From assembly GCA_030612485.1 (NCBI GenBank), contig JAUWNS010000119.1:1-7144 (forward strand): 7,144 nucleotides of DNA. The letters are read 5' to 3'. This document shows positions 1 through 6,785 of the stretch, piece by piece. The position numbers and the translations under genes were made by a program. The notes beneath the pieces were generated by a model, which did not search any database, was not told the DNA's origin, and was given only the letters and a program-made list of their open reading frames with translations. Within the stretch, counting starts at the first letter, position 1. Each line of letters opens with the position of its first letter. The DNA is from Candidatus Bipolaricaulota bacterium (lineage in GTDB: Bacteria > Bipolaricaulota > Bipolaricaulia > UBA7950 > UBA9294).

Positions 1-1279
1 CATGCCGGACCGCCTCCATATCCAGGGTCAAGAGCTCATGATCCTTCATGAGGAGAGTACCATCGACGATCGAGAGAGCGACATCGCTCCCGTTTCGATA
101 AAGGACTATTTGGTCGAGCACGTTCCCTTTGGTGAGCGGCGCGTCGAAGGAGAGATCGATCCCAATAAGGTCGGCGCGCCCCCCCGGCGCGAGCGTACCA
201 ACACGAGGGAAGCCAACGGCCTTGCCCCCCCAGGATGTGGCCATCGAGAGGACCGTCTCTGCCGGCATCACACGTGGGTCCTGCAACGCTCCCTTGTGGA
301 TCAGGAAGGCCCCGCGCATCACCTCAAACGGATCGTTGATGTACCCATCCGTACCGAGTCCTGGCCGGATTCCACGCGTAATCATCGCCGGGACCGGAGC
401 GATCCCTCCTCCTACCTCACAGTTGCTGAGCGGCATGTGCACGAGCCGCACCCCGCGCTCGGCGAGAATATCGATCTCCGATCGATCGATCGCGACTCCC
501 TGGGAGGCAAGGACCGAGCTATCCCAGAAACCCAGCCTATCGTACCATTCGACCGGGCGCATCCCATACCGTTCGAGAGAGATTTTAGGTTCGTACGAGC
601 TCTCCGATAGATGAAGATGGATCGAGCACCCGAGGTCATCCGCGATCCCCTTGGCAAGCATGACAAATCCTTCCGAACACGTGAAGCTCGTGTGGATCGA
701 GACCATTCCCCGAATAAGCCGATCATTCTCGTGGTCTCTGACGAAACGAGTATTCTCGTCGAGGGCATCCCTTCCAAGGTCCGTACCGAGCCTTTCCGAG
801 GCCTCGATCGATAGAACCCCGCGAAGCCCCGCATCCTTCAGAACCTCTGCTTCCACAGCGAGTGCCCCAGGGAGGGCGTTCGGAGCCTCCAAGACATCAC
901 AGACGCTGGTGAAACCCGCTTCGATCATCTTTCCACAGGCGAGAGCGAAGGCGGCCTTGATCATCGGATGATCCAAGCGGTTCTCCACGTATGGCCACCA
1001 GAAATCTGCCAGGAACTCGTAGAACCCGCGTGGAGGATCATCAACAGGGATACCGTGGGCGAGGAGGCCGTAGGAGTGCATGTGCGCGTTGATGAACCCG
1101 GGCATGAGAAGGAGATCGCGTGCGTCAATAACCTCCGCATGCGGATGCTCGGCGCGCAGTGCCTCGTTCGGACCAACCGCGGCGATCGAGCGCTCTTCGA
1201 TCAGCACGCCCCAATCCTCTTGCAATGGTGTCTCCGCCGAGGCAAGGAGTGCTCCGCCGAGAATGAGACGCTCAGTCAT
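1..1279 (-). CDS. SsnA/chlorohydrolase-like metal-dependent amidohydrolase, C-terminus cut by window edge
   Basis: Reading down from ATG at 1279-1277 gives 426 in-frame codons with no stop before the window edge. It is a cytoplasmic TIM-barrel amidohydrolase of the group that includes SsnA, TrzN/AtzA, guanine deaminase and adenosylhomocysteine deaminases. Visible metal-site residues are His66 and His68 (NAHMHS), His221/His223 with Glu226 (HLHLSE), His281 (LVHMPLSN) and Asp311 (GTDG). A C-terminal beta-sandwich strand (APGGRADLIGID, about 364-375) is also present. Family members run to about 440-450 residues, so only a short tail should be missing. The segment that normally reads like AHCVHL or AHGVHL is ASQGVAI here (residues 258-264), so the usual catalytic-base His is Gln260. 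The substrate is unknown; deamination or dechlorination cannot be assumed. The start is supported by AAGGAG seven bases upstream, inside the end of the preceding AOR gene, with an 8-base overlap that suggests translational coupling. Family assignment is strong; function is open. Confidence 0.9.
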   Translation of the reverse strand, partial: MTERLILGGALLASAETPLQEDWGVLIEERSIAAVGPNEALRAEHPHAEVIDARDLLLMPGFINAHMHSYGLLAHGIPVDDPPRGFYEFLADFWWPYVENRLDHPMIKAAFALACGKMIEAGFTSVCDVLEAPNALPGALAVEAEVLKDAGLRGVLSIEASERLGTDLGRDALDENTRFVRDHENDRLIRGMVSIHTSFTCSEGFVMLAKGIADDLGCSIHLHLSESSYEPKISLERYGMRPVEWYDRLGFWDSSVLASQGVAIDRSEIDILAERGVRLVHMPLSNCEVGGGIAPVPAMITRGIRPGLGTDGYINDPFEVMRGAFLIHKGALQDPRVMPAETVLSMATSWGGKAVGFPRVGTLAPGGRADLIGIDLSFDAPLTKGNVLDQIVLYRNGSDVALSIVDGTLLMKDHELLTLDMEAVRH

Positions 1280-3182
1280 CTTGCAACTCCTTCAGTCGTT
1301 CGGCCGCCTCGGGAAGGCCGAGGCGTTTCAGGGTGGCGGTGGTCGGCCAACCCCGCTCTCTGTCCCAGCCACGAAGGTCGTAGTACTCATCGAGCAGCTC
1401 CTCGGCATGGGCGATCTCGCCCTTCGCCCCGGCGGATGGGGAGGGTTCCTCGGTGAAACGACGCGGGAGGCGGTCATCCGCCCGCGTGATCCCGTGCAGG
1501 GCGTTGTAGGCGCGCATCAGGTTGTAGATCCGCTCACCCGTTGATTTAAGGGCATTCTCAGAGAATTCGATCCCGGTGGCATAGGTCAAGCCTTCCGCGA
1601 TCTCGGGCCAGTAGATCTCGGCCATGACAAAGGTCCCGCCAGACTTGCAGACCCCCACCGAATCGACCACGGCGCCGAAGTCCTCCCCGTCCTTAACCAG
1701 GAATGCTTTATACTTGGTGGCGTGCGGGTCGGCCATCTCGGGAAGGTACTCCTCACCGTAGCGACGTTCCACCTCCTTGGTGTATCCCGTCTCGTCGATC
1801 GTGGGAAAGGCCTTCAGGTGATCGGCCCCACGACTTGATGTGATGTGTGCAAGGCCCATCGACTGCTGGGCCCGACCGTCCTGGGCAGGGATCTCCTGCC
1901 CCTTCACCTCCATGGCGTAGTACTCAGCCCCATTGCCGATCTGGGCTGCGGCTTCCCTCACCCCTAAGGAGAGAAGTGTGCCCAGCCCTTCCCTCCGGGC
2001 GATCTGTTCGATAAGCTGAAGGATCACGTGGTAGTCACCCCACTCGAGTGCGAGGCCGTCCGTATCTTCCTTTGTCAGGATCCCCTTCTCGTAGAGTTCC
2101 ATCGCAAAGGAGACCGCCCGCCCGGCGGAGATCGTATCGAGGCCCAACCGATCGCAGCGGTCGTTCGCCGCGATGATAGAGGCGAGGTTACTGTTCCCCA
2201 CTGCCGCACCGAACGAGTTAAGTGTCTCGTACTCGAAGCTCGACGTGACAGTCCCCGCGAACTCACCCTCTTTTACCTGGTAGATGTTGTCGCACCGGAT
2301 CGGGCAGGCAAAGCAGCCATCGTCCTTGACCCAATATCCTTCGTGAAGAGCTTCTCCCCCGATCTCTTCGGCAAGGGCGAAATCTCCGGACTGAAAGTTC
2401 TTGGTGGGGAAGCGACCGATCTCGTTCATGAGCATGACCAGGCCGGAGGTGCCATAGCGGGCAAGGGCAGGGAAGAACTCGTTTGCTTTGATCCTCTCGT
2501 GCATGGAGCGGGCGAGCCGGGTGAATTCCGCTTGGCGCGCGATCGGGACCTTTCCTCCTCCCCGAACCGCGATCGCCTTCAACTTCTTCGAACCCATCAC
2601 CGTTCCGATCCCGCTCCTCGCGAGGCTCCGATTCGGCGTCGCCTGGATGCAGGCATACCGTACCCCATTCTCCCCGGCGGGCCCGATGCAGGCAACCTTC
2701 ACCCGCTCATCCCCCTTCTGTCGTCTGATCGCCTCCTCCGTCTCGATCGTGTCTAGCCCCCACAGGTCGCTCGCCTCTTCGAGGCGGGCCTTCCCATTGT
2801 CGATCCACAGGGTAACCGGTCGAGCAGCAATCCCAGTGATGACGAGCATGTCGACCCCAGCAAACTTGAGCTCAGGCCCGAAGAATCCGCCACAGTTGGA
2901 GTCCCCGTAGATCCCCGTGAGGGGAGACTTGCTGATCGCCTCCATCCGCCCGGAGGTGGGCCATGCCGTCCCACAGAGCGGGCCGGTAGCGAGAATCAGG
3001 ACGTTCTTCGGGGAGAGCGGATCGACTGAAGGTACAACCTCATTCCACAGGATCTTGACGCCGAATCCATTTCCCCCGAGGAATGTACGGGCCATCTCCA
3101 GTGTGATCTCGTGTTCCTCGATCATTCCCGCACTCAGGTCCACCCGGAGATATCTTCCGATATAACCACCGCTCGTCTGCAT
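1272..3182 (-). CDS. aor: Tungsten-type aldehyde ferredoxin oxidoreductase (second of tandem pair)
   Basis: This 636-residue protein is full length for the AOR family (about 600-640). AORs interconvert aldehydes and carboxylates with ferredoxin, using a tungsten (sometimes molybdenum) bis-pterin centre and one [4Fe-4S] cluster in the cytoplasm. The N-terminal domain (about 1-208) opens with the typical GYIGRYLRVDL and ends at GSKKLKAIAVRG. The alpha-helical C-terminal domain carries cluster ligands Cys290, Cys293, Cys297 (CFACPIRC) and Cys512 (DSVGVCK). Both pterin motifs of the DxxGL(C/D) type are recognisable: DRLGLD at 344-349 and DSVGVC at 507-512. The conserved EYET (317-320) and RGADHL with His455 match the region of the catalytic Glu and His of Pyrococcus AOR. 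The start follows AGGAGG by four bases. It is a paralogue of the adjacent upstream gene, 8 bp away, and overlaps the downstream amidohydrolase. No dedicated electron-transfer subunit is visible. The aldehyde substrate cannot be read from sequence; related GOR, FOR and WOR types remain possible. Confidence 0.96.
   Translation of the reverse strand: MQTSGGYIGRYLRVDLSAGMIEEHEITLEMARTFLGGNGFGVKILWNEVVPSVDPLSPKNVLILATGPLCGTAWPTSGRMEAISKSPLTGIYGDSNCGGFFGPELKFAGVDMLVITGIAARPVTLWIDNGKARLEEASDLWGLDTIETEEAIRRQKGDERVKVACIGPAGENGVRYACIQATPNRSLARSGIGTVMGSKKLKAIAVRGGGKVPIARQAEFTRLARSMHERIKANEFFPALARYGTSGLVMLMNEIGRFPTKNFQSGDFALAEEIGGEALHEGYWVKDDGCFACPIRCDNIYQVKEGEFAGTVTSSFEYETLNSFGAAVGNSNLASIIAANDRCDRLGLDTISAGRAVSFAMELYEKGILTKEDTDGLALEWGDYHVILQLIEQIARREGLGTLLSLGVREAAAQIGNGAEYYAMEVKGQEIPAQDGRAQQSMGLAHITSSRGADHLKAFPTIDETGYTKEVERRYGEEYLPEMADPHATKYKAFLVKDGEDFGAVVDSVGVCKSGGTFVMAEIYWPEIAEGLTYATGIEFSENALKSTGERIYNLMRAYNALHGITRADDRLPRRFTEEPSPSAGAKGEIAHAEELLDEYYDLRGWDRERGWPTTATLKRLGLPEAAERLKELQDD
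1287..1292 (-). promoter_or_regulatory. Ribosome binding site of the amidohydrolase, inside the AOR gene
   Basis: The minus strand reads AAGGAG seven bases before the ATG at 1279. It lies within the last codons of the second AOR (Leu-Lys-Glu-Leu-Gln), and the AOR stop TGA (1274-1272) lies inside the first eight bases of the amidohydrolase gene. This fixes the amidohydrolase start and implies coupled translation. Confidence 0.75.
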
Positions 3183-3186
3183 TTCT

Positions 3187-3192
3187 CCTCCT
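3187..3192 (-). promoter_or_regulatory. Ribosome binding site of the second AOR, overlapping the stop of the first
   Basis: The minus strand reads AGGAGG, four bases before the ATG at 3182. Its first two bases are the last two of the TAG stop (3193-3191) of the upstream AOR. A ribosome finishing the first AOR would stop on this site, so balanced synthesis of the two AORs by coupled translation is likely. Confidence 0.75.
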
Positions 3193-5032
3193 AAGCCAGT
3201 CGATCGAGCCCAAGCTCGCGAAGCTTCTCATCGGTGGGAATACCGTTCTCGTCCCATCCGCGTAGCTCGTAGTATCGTCTGAGCATCTTTTCGAAATCCT
3301 TGATCCTGTGAACCATCGTAGTCCCCCCATGTGTGACCGAGAGAGGCTCCTCGGTAAATCTAGTAGGAAGCCGGTCATCCACCGACGAGAGACCGAGCCG
3401 CACATTGTACATCCTCTCCAGGTTGACGATCCGCTCACCGATCCGTAAGAGTTCATCCGCCGTGATCACGTGACCGAGCGCGTTCAGACCACGCATGAGG
3501 TCTTCGGGGTAGAGGGGATACGTCTCGACGGTGCTAAACTTGCAGACCCCTAGTGAATCTGCGACGGCACAGTAGTGCTCACTGAACCAGACGAGGTCAG
3601 GCTTGTAGCGCTCGTTCGCCGTATCCAGTAAGTCGGGCATGGTCTGCGGAAGGAGGGTGCGGCCAGCCTCCTCCAGTCGTGCCGTATCGATCGTTGGCAA
3701 CGCGTACAGGTGGTCGGCACCGCGGTTGGATGTGGCGTGTCCCAAGCCAAAGGCCTTGGCGACCCGCGGCTCCTGGGATGGGATCTCCAACCCCTTGACC
3801 TCCATTGCGTAGCGCTTCGCACCCGCCCCGATCTCTTCAGCAGCTCGGCGTGTCCCCTGTGCGAGGAGAGCACCTAGCCCTTCCCTGTTTGCGATCTGCT
3901 GGATCAGCTCAACGATCGTCTTGCCGTTCCCCCACGAGAGGTCGAGTTCCTCTTCGTCGAGGAGGCCCTTCTCATGGCACTCCATGGCGAAGGCGATCGC
4001 CGCGCCGGTCGAGATGGTGTCGAGCCCGAGCTCATTGCACAGCATATTGGCGTAGATGATAGCCTCGGGATCGTCGCAGTAGCACTGCGGCCCTAACGAA
4101 TCGATAGTCTCGTACTCGGGACCTGCAGTGACACACCGGTAATCCCCTGTCTTAACCTGGGAGATGCGGCCGCACCGGATCGGGCATCCAAGGCACCCCT
4201 TGGTCTTCACCTTGTACCGTTCGAGAGCAGGAGCGTCTATCCGCTCGATGAACGGGACTTGACCGAGTTGATGGTTCTTTGTCGGGAGATCTCCGACCTC
4301 GTTCTTGATCGCCGTCAGGAACGGCGTCCCCCATTTACGCAGGTTCGGAATGGCAGGAGCGGCAAGGACCTTCTGGGTCGCTGCACGCGCCTCTGCGAGA
4401 AACTCCTTAGGTAATTGTTGCGGCCGGTTTTGCAGGACAACGATCGCCTTCAAGTTCTTCGATCCGAAGACGGCTCCCCCTCCGGTACGCGCGGCCGCGC
4501 GGCCACCGTCATTCATCACGCTCGCGAAGAGGACCCCGTTCTCACCAGCAGGGCCGATGCTCGCCACCGATGAGCCGGGGTACTTTTCGTGTAGAAACGC
4601 CTCAGTCTCGCCCGTGGTCTTACCCCACAGTTCATCCGCGGACTCGATCCGCGCCTGGAAGCAATCGACGAGCAGGTAGACCGGTGCCTCTGCCCTCCCT
4701 CGAATCACCAGTGCATCTAACCCGCAGGCGGCCAGGTAATATCCGAGCTTCCCCCCTGCATTGGCGTACCCGTAGGAGTTGGTCAGGGGAGAACGGAAGG
4801 TCAGATGGTAGCGGGAGGCCGCAGGCCATGGCGTCCCGGAGAAGAGGCCGGTAGAGACGATGATCGCATTCCCCGGGCTCTCCGGCTCGATCCCGGGAGG
4901 AACCAGGTCGTACAGGATGCTGGCCGCATAGCCCCTTCCGCCTAAAAAGGACTCGATCGCCTCTTGCGGAGTGTCCATCACCTCGATCTCACGGGTGGAC
5001 AGATCAATATAGGCTGTCTTGCGAACCCTCAT
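3191..5032 (-). CDS. aor: Tungsten-type aldehyde ferredoxin oxidoreductase (first of tandem pair)
   Basis: This 613-residue AOR-family protein should carry the same type of cofactor as its neighbour (tungsten or molybdenum bis-pterin plus [4Fe-4S]) and be soluble, since no signal peptide or membrane segment is seen. Cluster ligands are Cys280, Cys283, Cys287 (CLGCPIRC) and Cys497 (DSLGVCK). GPEYET (304-309), RGADHL with His441 and the pterin-contact segment GSKNLKAIVVL (190-200) are conserved. The first pterin motif reads NELGLD (333-338), with Asn where the neighbour has Asp. The N-terminus is short: it starts almost directly at the strand that follows GYxGxxLRVDL in most AORs, but AGGAGG six bases upstream (5039-5044) supports this ATG. 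Two extra cysteines (317 and 319) are absent from the neighbour. The C-terminus (VDDRLPTRFTEEP, then YYELRGW) is typical. The gene heads the coupled trio AOR-AOR-amidohydrolase, with its own candidate promoter in the 88-bp gap upstream. Substrate unknown. Confidence 0.96.
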   Translation of the reverse strand: MRVRKTAYIDLSTREIEVMDTPQEAIESFLGGRGYAASILYDLVPPGIEPESPGNAIIVSTGLFSGTPWPAASRYHLTFRSPLTNSYGYANAGGKLGYYLAACGLDALVIRGRAEAPVYLLVDCFQARIESADELWGKTTGETEAFLHEKYPGSSVASIGPAGENGVLFASVMNDGGRAAARTGGGAVFGSKNLKAIVVLQNRPQQLPKEFLAEARAATQKVLAAPAIPNLRKWGTPFLTAIKNEVGDLPTKNHQLGQVPFIERIDAPALERYKVKTKGCLGCPIRCGRISQVKTGDYRCVTAGPEYETIDSLGPQCYCDDPEAIIYANMLCNELGLDTISTGAAIAFAMECHEKGLLDEEELDLSWGNGKTIVELIQQIANREGLGALLAQGTRRAAEEIGAGAKRYAMEVKGLEIPSQEPRVAKAFGLGHATSNRGADHLYALPTIDTARLEEAGRTLLPQTMPDLLDTANERYKPDLVWFSEHYCAVADSLGVCKFSTVETYPLYPEDLMRGLNALGHVITADELLRIGERIVNLERMYNVRLGLSSVDDRLPTRFTEEPLSVTHGGTTMVHRIKDFEKMLRRYYELRGWDENGIPTDEKLRELGLDRLA

Positions 5033-5068
5033 GAGACGCCTCCTGCTCTTCAGTATTTGCCAAGCTAG

Positions 5069-5097
5069 ATGATAGGATCAGGAGTGGAAACCGGCAA
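5069..5097 (-). promoter_or_regulatory. Candidate sigma70-type promoter for the AOR-AOR-amidohydrolase genes
   Basis: In the 88-bp gap between hydantoinase and first AOR, the minus strand shows TTGCCG (5097-5092), a 17-base spacer, then TATCAT (5074-5069). That is 4/6 and 5/6 matches to the consensus. It would place transcription start about 25-30 bases before the AOR ATG, leaving room for AGGAGG at 5044-5039. The -35 box overlaps a 10-mer that also occurs upstream of the hydantoinase gene. The same gap shows no convincing terminator, so read-through from the hydantoinase gene is also possible. Confidence 0.45.
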
Positions 5098-5120
5098 GGG
5101 TCTTCTCGTGCCTCAGTGCC

Positions 5121-6482
5121 TCAGCCGGGGATGAACCTCCCCCCGCCCTCTCCTTCTTGGAGGGTTTCGTCAGCGTAAATTATCCGTCCGCGCGAGATCG
5201 TTGTCTCGACTGCCCCGTGCACCATCATCCCCTCATAGGGAGAGAAATCGGTCGCCATGTGCAGGTTCTCAGCATGGATCGCCCACTCCTTCTCTGGGTC
5301 GAAGATCACGATGTCCGCGTCCGAACCGATCGAGAGGGTCCCCTTGCGTGGGTAGAGTCCGTTCCCCCGCGCCGGCCCCTCGGCAAGGAGTCGAGGGAGG
5401 GCGGTCAAAGGGAGACGCCCCTTCCTCACGCCTTCGGAGTAAAAGAGAGGTAGGAGGGTCTCCACGCCGGGGAGGCCGTAGGGAAGATCTAAGAACGATC
5501 CCTTCCAGGTCTTCTGTTCTCGCGTGAATGGGCAGTGGTCGGTCGCCACAAGATCGAGAGTACCGTCGCTCAAGCCTTGCCCCAGCGCCTGTTGATCGCC
5601 TTCTTTGCGCAGGGCCGGACTCGCCGAGAAGAGGTGGCCGTCCGCTCGATCGTAGACCTCCTTTGTGAGCAGGAGGTACTGCGGACAGGTCTCCGCGGTG
5701 AGTCTCACCCCTCGTGCCTTGGCGCGTTTCACCGCTGCAAGACCGAGCTCTGAGCTGACATGCACGATGTGCACTTTCACCCCGACCTGTTCAGCAAGGT
5801 AGGCCACCTGATCGATCGCTGCTCCTTCACAGATCGGTGGACGAGCCTGCGCGAGACTCGTCATCTTACCCTTTGCCTCGCTTCCCATCTGCTGAAGGAT
5901 CGCGTCGATGATGGGATCATCCTCACAGTGAACCAGCGCGACCGCATCGAGATCGGCCAGCACCCCAAAGGCATGATAGAGAACGCCGCTGTCCGAAGAG
6001 CGCCCGGAGGCAGCGTACGCCGTGTAGAACTTGAATGTTTTAACGCCAAGCTTTACCGCATCACGAAACTCTACTTCGTTACCCGGATGCCAGCCGATGA
6101 CTTCCCCGTGCAGGGCATAGTCGATCACCGAGGCCGCAGCTTCTTGTTTGCGGCGCTCGATATCTTCGGGAATCGTCGTTTCATTGCTCCCCACCGTGAA
6201 GTCGACGATCGTCGTTACCCCGCCGCAGGCAGCGGCGCGTGTTCCGGTAAAAAAGTTGTCGCTCGATCGTGTCCCAGCGACAGGGAGGGCCATGTGCGTG
6301 TGCGCATCGATCACCCCGGGAAGGACGAGTTTGCCAGAAGCATCGAACTCGTGCTTCCCCAAAAGATCGAGCCCCACGGCAACGATCTTCTCACCATCGA
6401 TTGCCAGATCAGCCTGAATTGTTCCCTGCGGGGACACAAGCGTTCCGCCACGAATTACCAAGTCATACACTGCGTGTCTCAT
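5121..6482 (-). CDS. hydA: Dihydropyrimidinase / D-hydantoinase family cyclic amidohydrolase
   Basis: This 453-residue protein matches the usual length of bacterial dihydropyrimidinases/hydantoinases, which hydrolyse cyclic amides such as 5,6-dihydropyrimidines or hydantoins to N-carbamoyl amino acids. All expected binuclear-metal residues are present: His61 and His63 (DAHTH), the to-be-carbamylated Lys151 (KTFKFYTAY), His185 (VHCED), His241 (HIVHVSS) and Asp315 (ATDHCPF). The small beta-sandwich is built from the N-terminal strands (YDLVIRGGTLVSP) and the C-terminal GSDADIVIFDP. The enzyme should be active and cytoplasmic. The start is supported by AGGAAGGG a few bases upstream (6493-6486), and the next in-frame homology begins right after it. 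It lies 88 bp upstream of the tandem AOR genes on the same strand. In E. coli, a hydantoinase-like gene (ygeZ/hyuA) and ssnA also share a locus. Allantoinase or phenylhydantoinase activity cannot be excluded; substrate specificity is not readable here. Confidence 0.93.
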   Translation of the reverse strand: MRHAVYDLVIRGGTLVSPQGTIQADLAIDGEKIVAVGLDLLGKHEFDASGKLVLPGVIDAHTHMALPVAGTRSSDNFFTGTRAAACGGVTTIVDFTVGSNETTIPEDIERRKQEAAASVIDYALHGEVIGWHPGNEVEFRDAVKLGVKTFKFYTAYAASGRSSDSGVLYHAFGVLADLDAVALVHCEDDPIIDAILQQMGSEAKGKMTSLAQARPPICEGAAIDQVAYLAEQVGVKVHIVHVSSELGLAAVKRAKARGVRLTAETCPQYLLLTKEVYDRADGHLFSASPALRKEGDQQALGQGLSDGTLDLVATDHCPFTREQKTWKGSFLDLPYGLPGVETLLPLFYSEGVRKGRLPLTALPRLLAEGPARGNGLYPRKGTLSIGSDADIVIFDPEKEWAIHAENLHMATDFSPYEGMMVHGAVETTISRGRIIYADETLQEGEGGGRFIPG

Positions 6483-6521
6483 CGTCCCTTCCTATTCGTT
6501 CGTGCCTGCTCTCATCGCATA

Positions 6522-6550
6522 AGTATATACGGAAACCGGCTCTTTGTCGT
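6522..6550 (-). promoter_or_regulatory. Candidate promoter for the hydantoinase gene
   Basis: The minus strand has ACGACA (6550-6545), a 17-base spacer and TATACT (6527-6522), matching 4/6 and 5/6 of the sigma70 consensus. The -10 box ends 39 bases before the hydantoinase ATG, leaving a short leader with the Shine-Dalgarno sequence. The spacer contains CGGAAACCG (6530-6538, plus strand), a CGG-N3-CCG inverted repeat inside the 10-mer shared with the AOR upstream region. This could be an operator. Confidence 0.45.
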
Positions 6551-6618
6551 TTCGAGTGGGTAACTAAAGAGAAAGGTGAAGCGCCAAGACTCTCACAGAG
6601 GTACAGAATTGTTTCACC

Positions 6619-6766
6619 ACGAAGGACACGAAGAGCGCGAAGGGGTCAAAGGCACTGCTCATAGGTCAACTCCAACAATCCTGGGCTCAGTTCCCGGTGT
6701 ACTTCAGTTGCACACCCGATTAACCGATTCGACAGTTCAACGAATTCCATTCTTCGTGTCCTTCGT
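6619..6766. repeat. Inverted-repeat element with 9-nt periodic left arm
   Basis: Sixteen bases at 6619-6634 (acgaaggacacgaaga) are the exact reverse complement of 6751-6766, separated by 116 bases. The left arm belongs to three near-copies of a 9-base unit of the form cacgaagga at 6618-6626, 6627-6635 and 6636-6644. Imperfect repeats of the kind 'accacgaaggacacgaag' recur as dispersed intergenic elements in many environmental bacterial genomes (recalled, not searched). The stretch between the arms shows no gene or RNA that I can recognise. It may be a small non-autonomous element or a decayed palindromic repeat. Confidence 0.6.
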
Positions 6767-6768
6767 TC

Positions 6769-6785
6769 GCAGCCCATAGGGCCGC
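6769..6785 (+). other. Hairpin immediately upstream of the group II intron (probable insertion-site stem)
   Basis: GCAGCCC (6769-6775) pairs with GGGCCGC (6779-6785) around an ATA loop, with six pairs and one A/C mismatch. The stem ends exactly where the intron consensus GTGTC begins. Class C group II introns are known to insert next to stem-loops such as transcription terminators or attC sites. No T-run separates stem and intron here, so it is not a standard terminator. Confidence 0.45.

Noticed and set aside
2..614. Two plus-strand open frames opposite the amidohydrolase
   Set aside because: Both are antisense to a gene with intact metal motifs, and neither has a plausible domain or start context.
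2028..2756. Long plus-strand open frame of 242 codons
   Set aside because: It is antisense to the well-supported second AOR, has low-complexity Arg/Asp/Pro-rich content and no recognisable motif; typical shadow frame in GC-rich DNA.
5033..5120. Terminator or small gene in the 88-bp gap after the hydantoinase gene
   Set aside because: No stem followed by a T-run on the minus strand and no credible ORF; only promoter-like boxes and a ribosome binding site are visible.
6618..6644. Possible CRISPR array from the 9-nt periodic repeat
   Set aside because: Units are contiguous, 9 bases long and imperfect, with no spacers.
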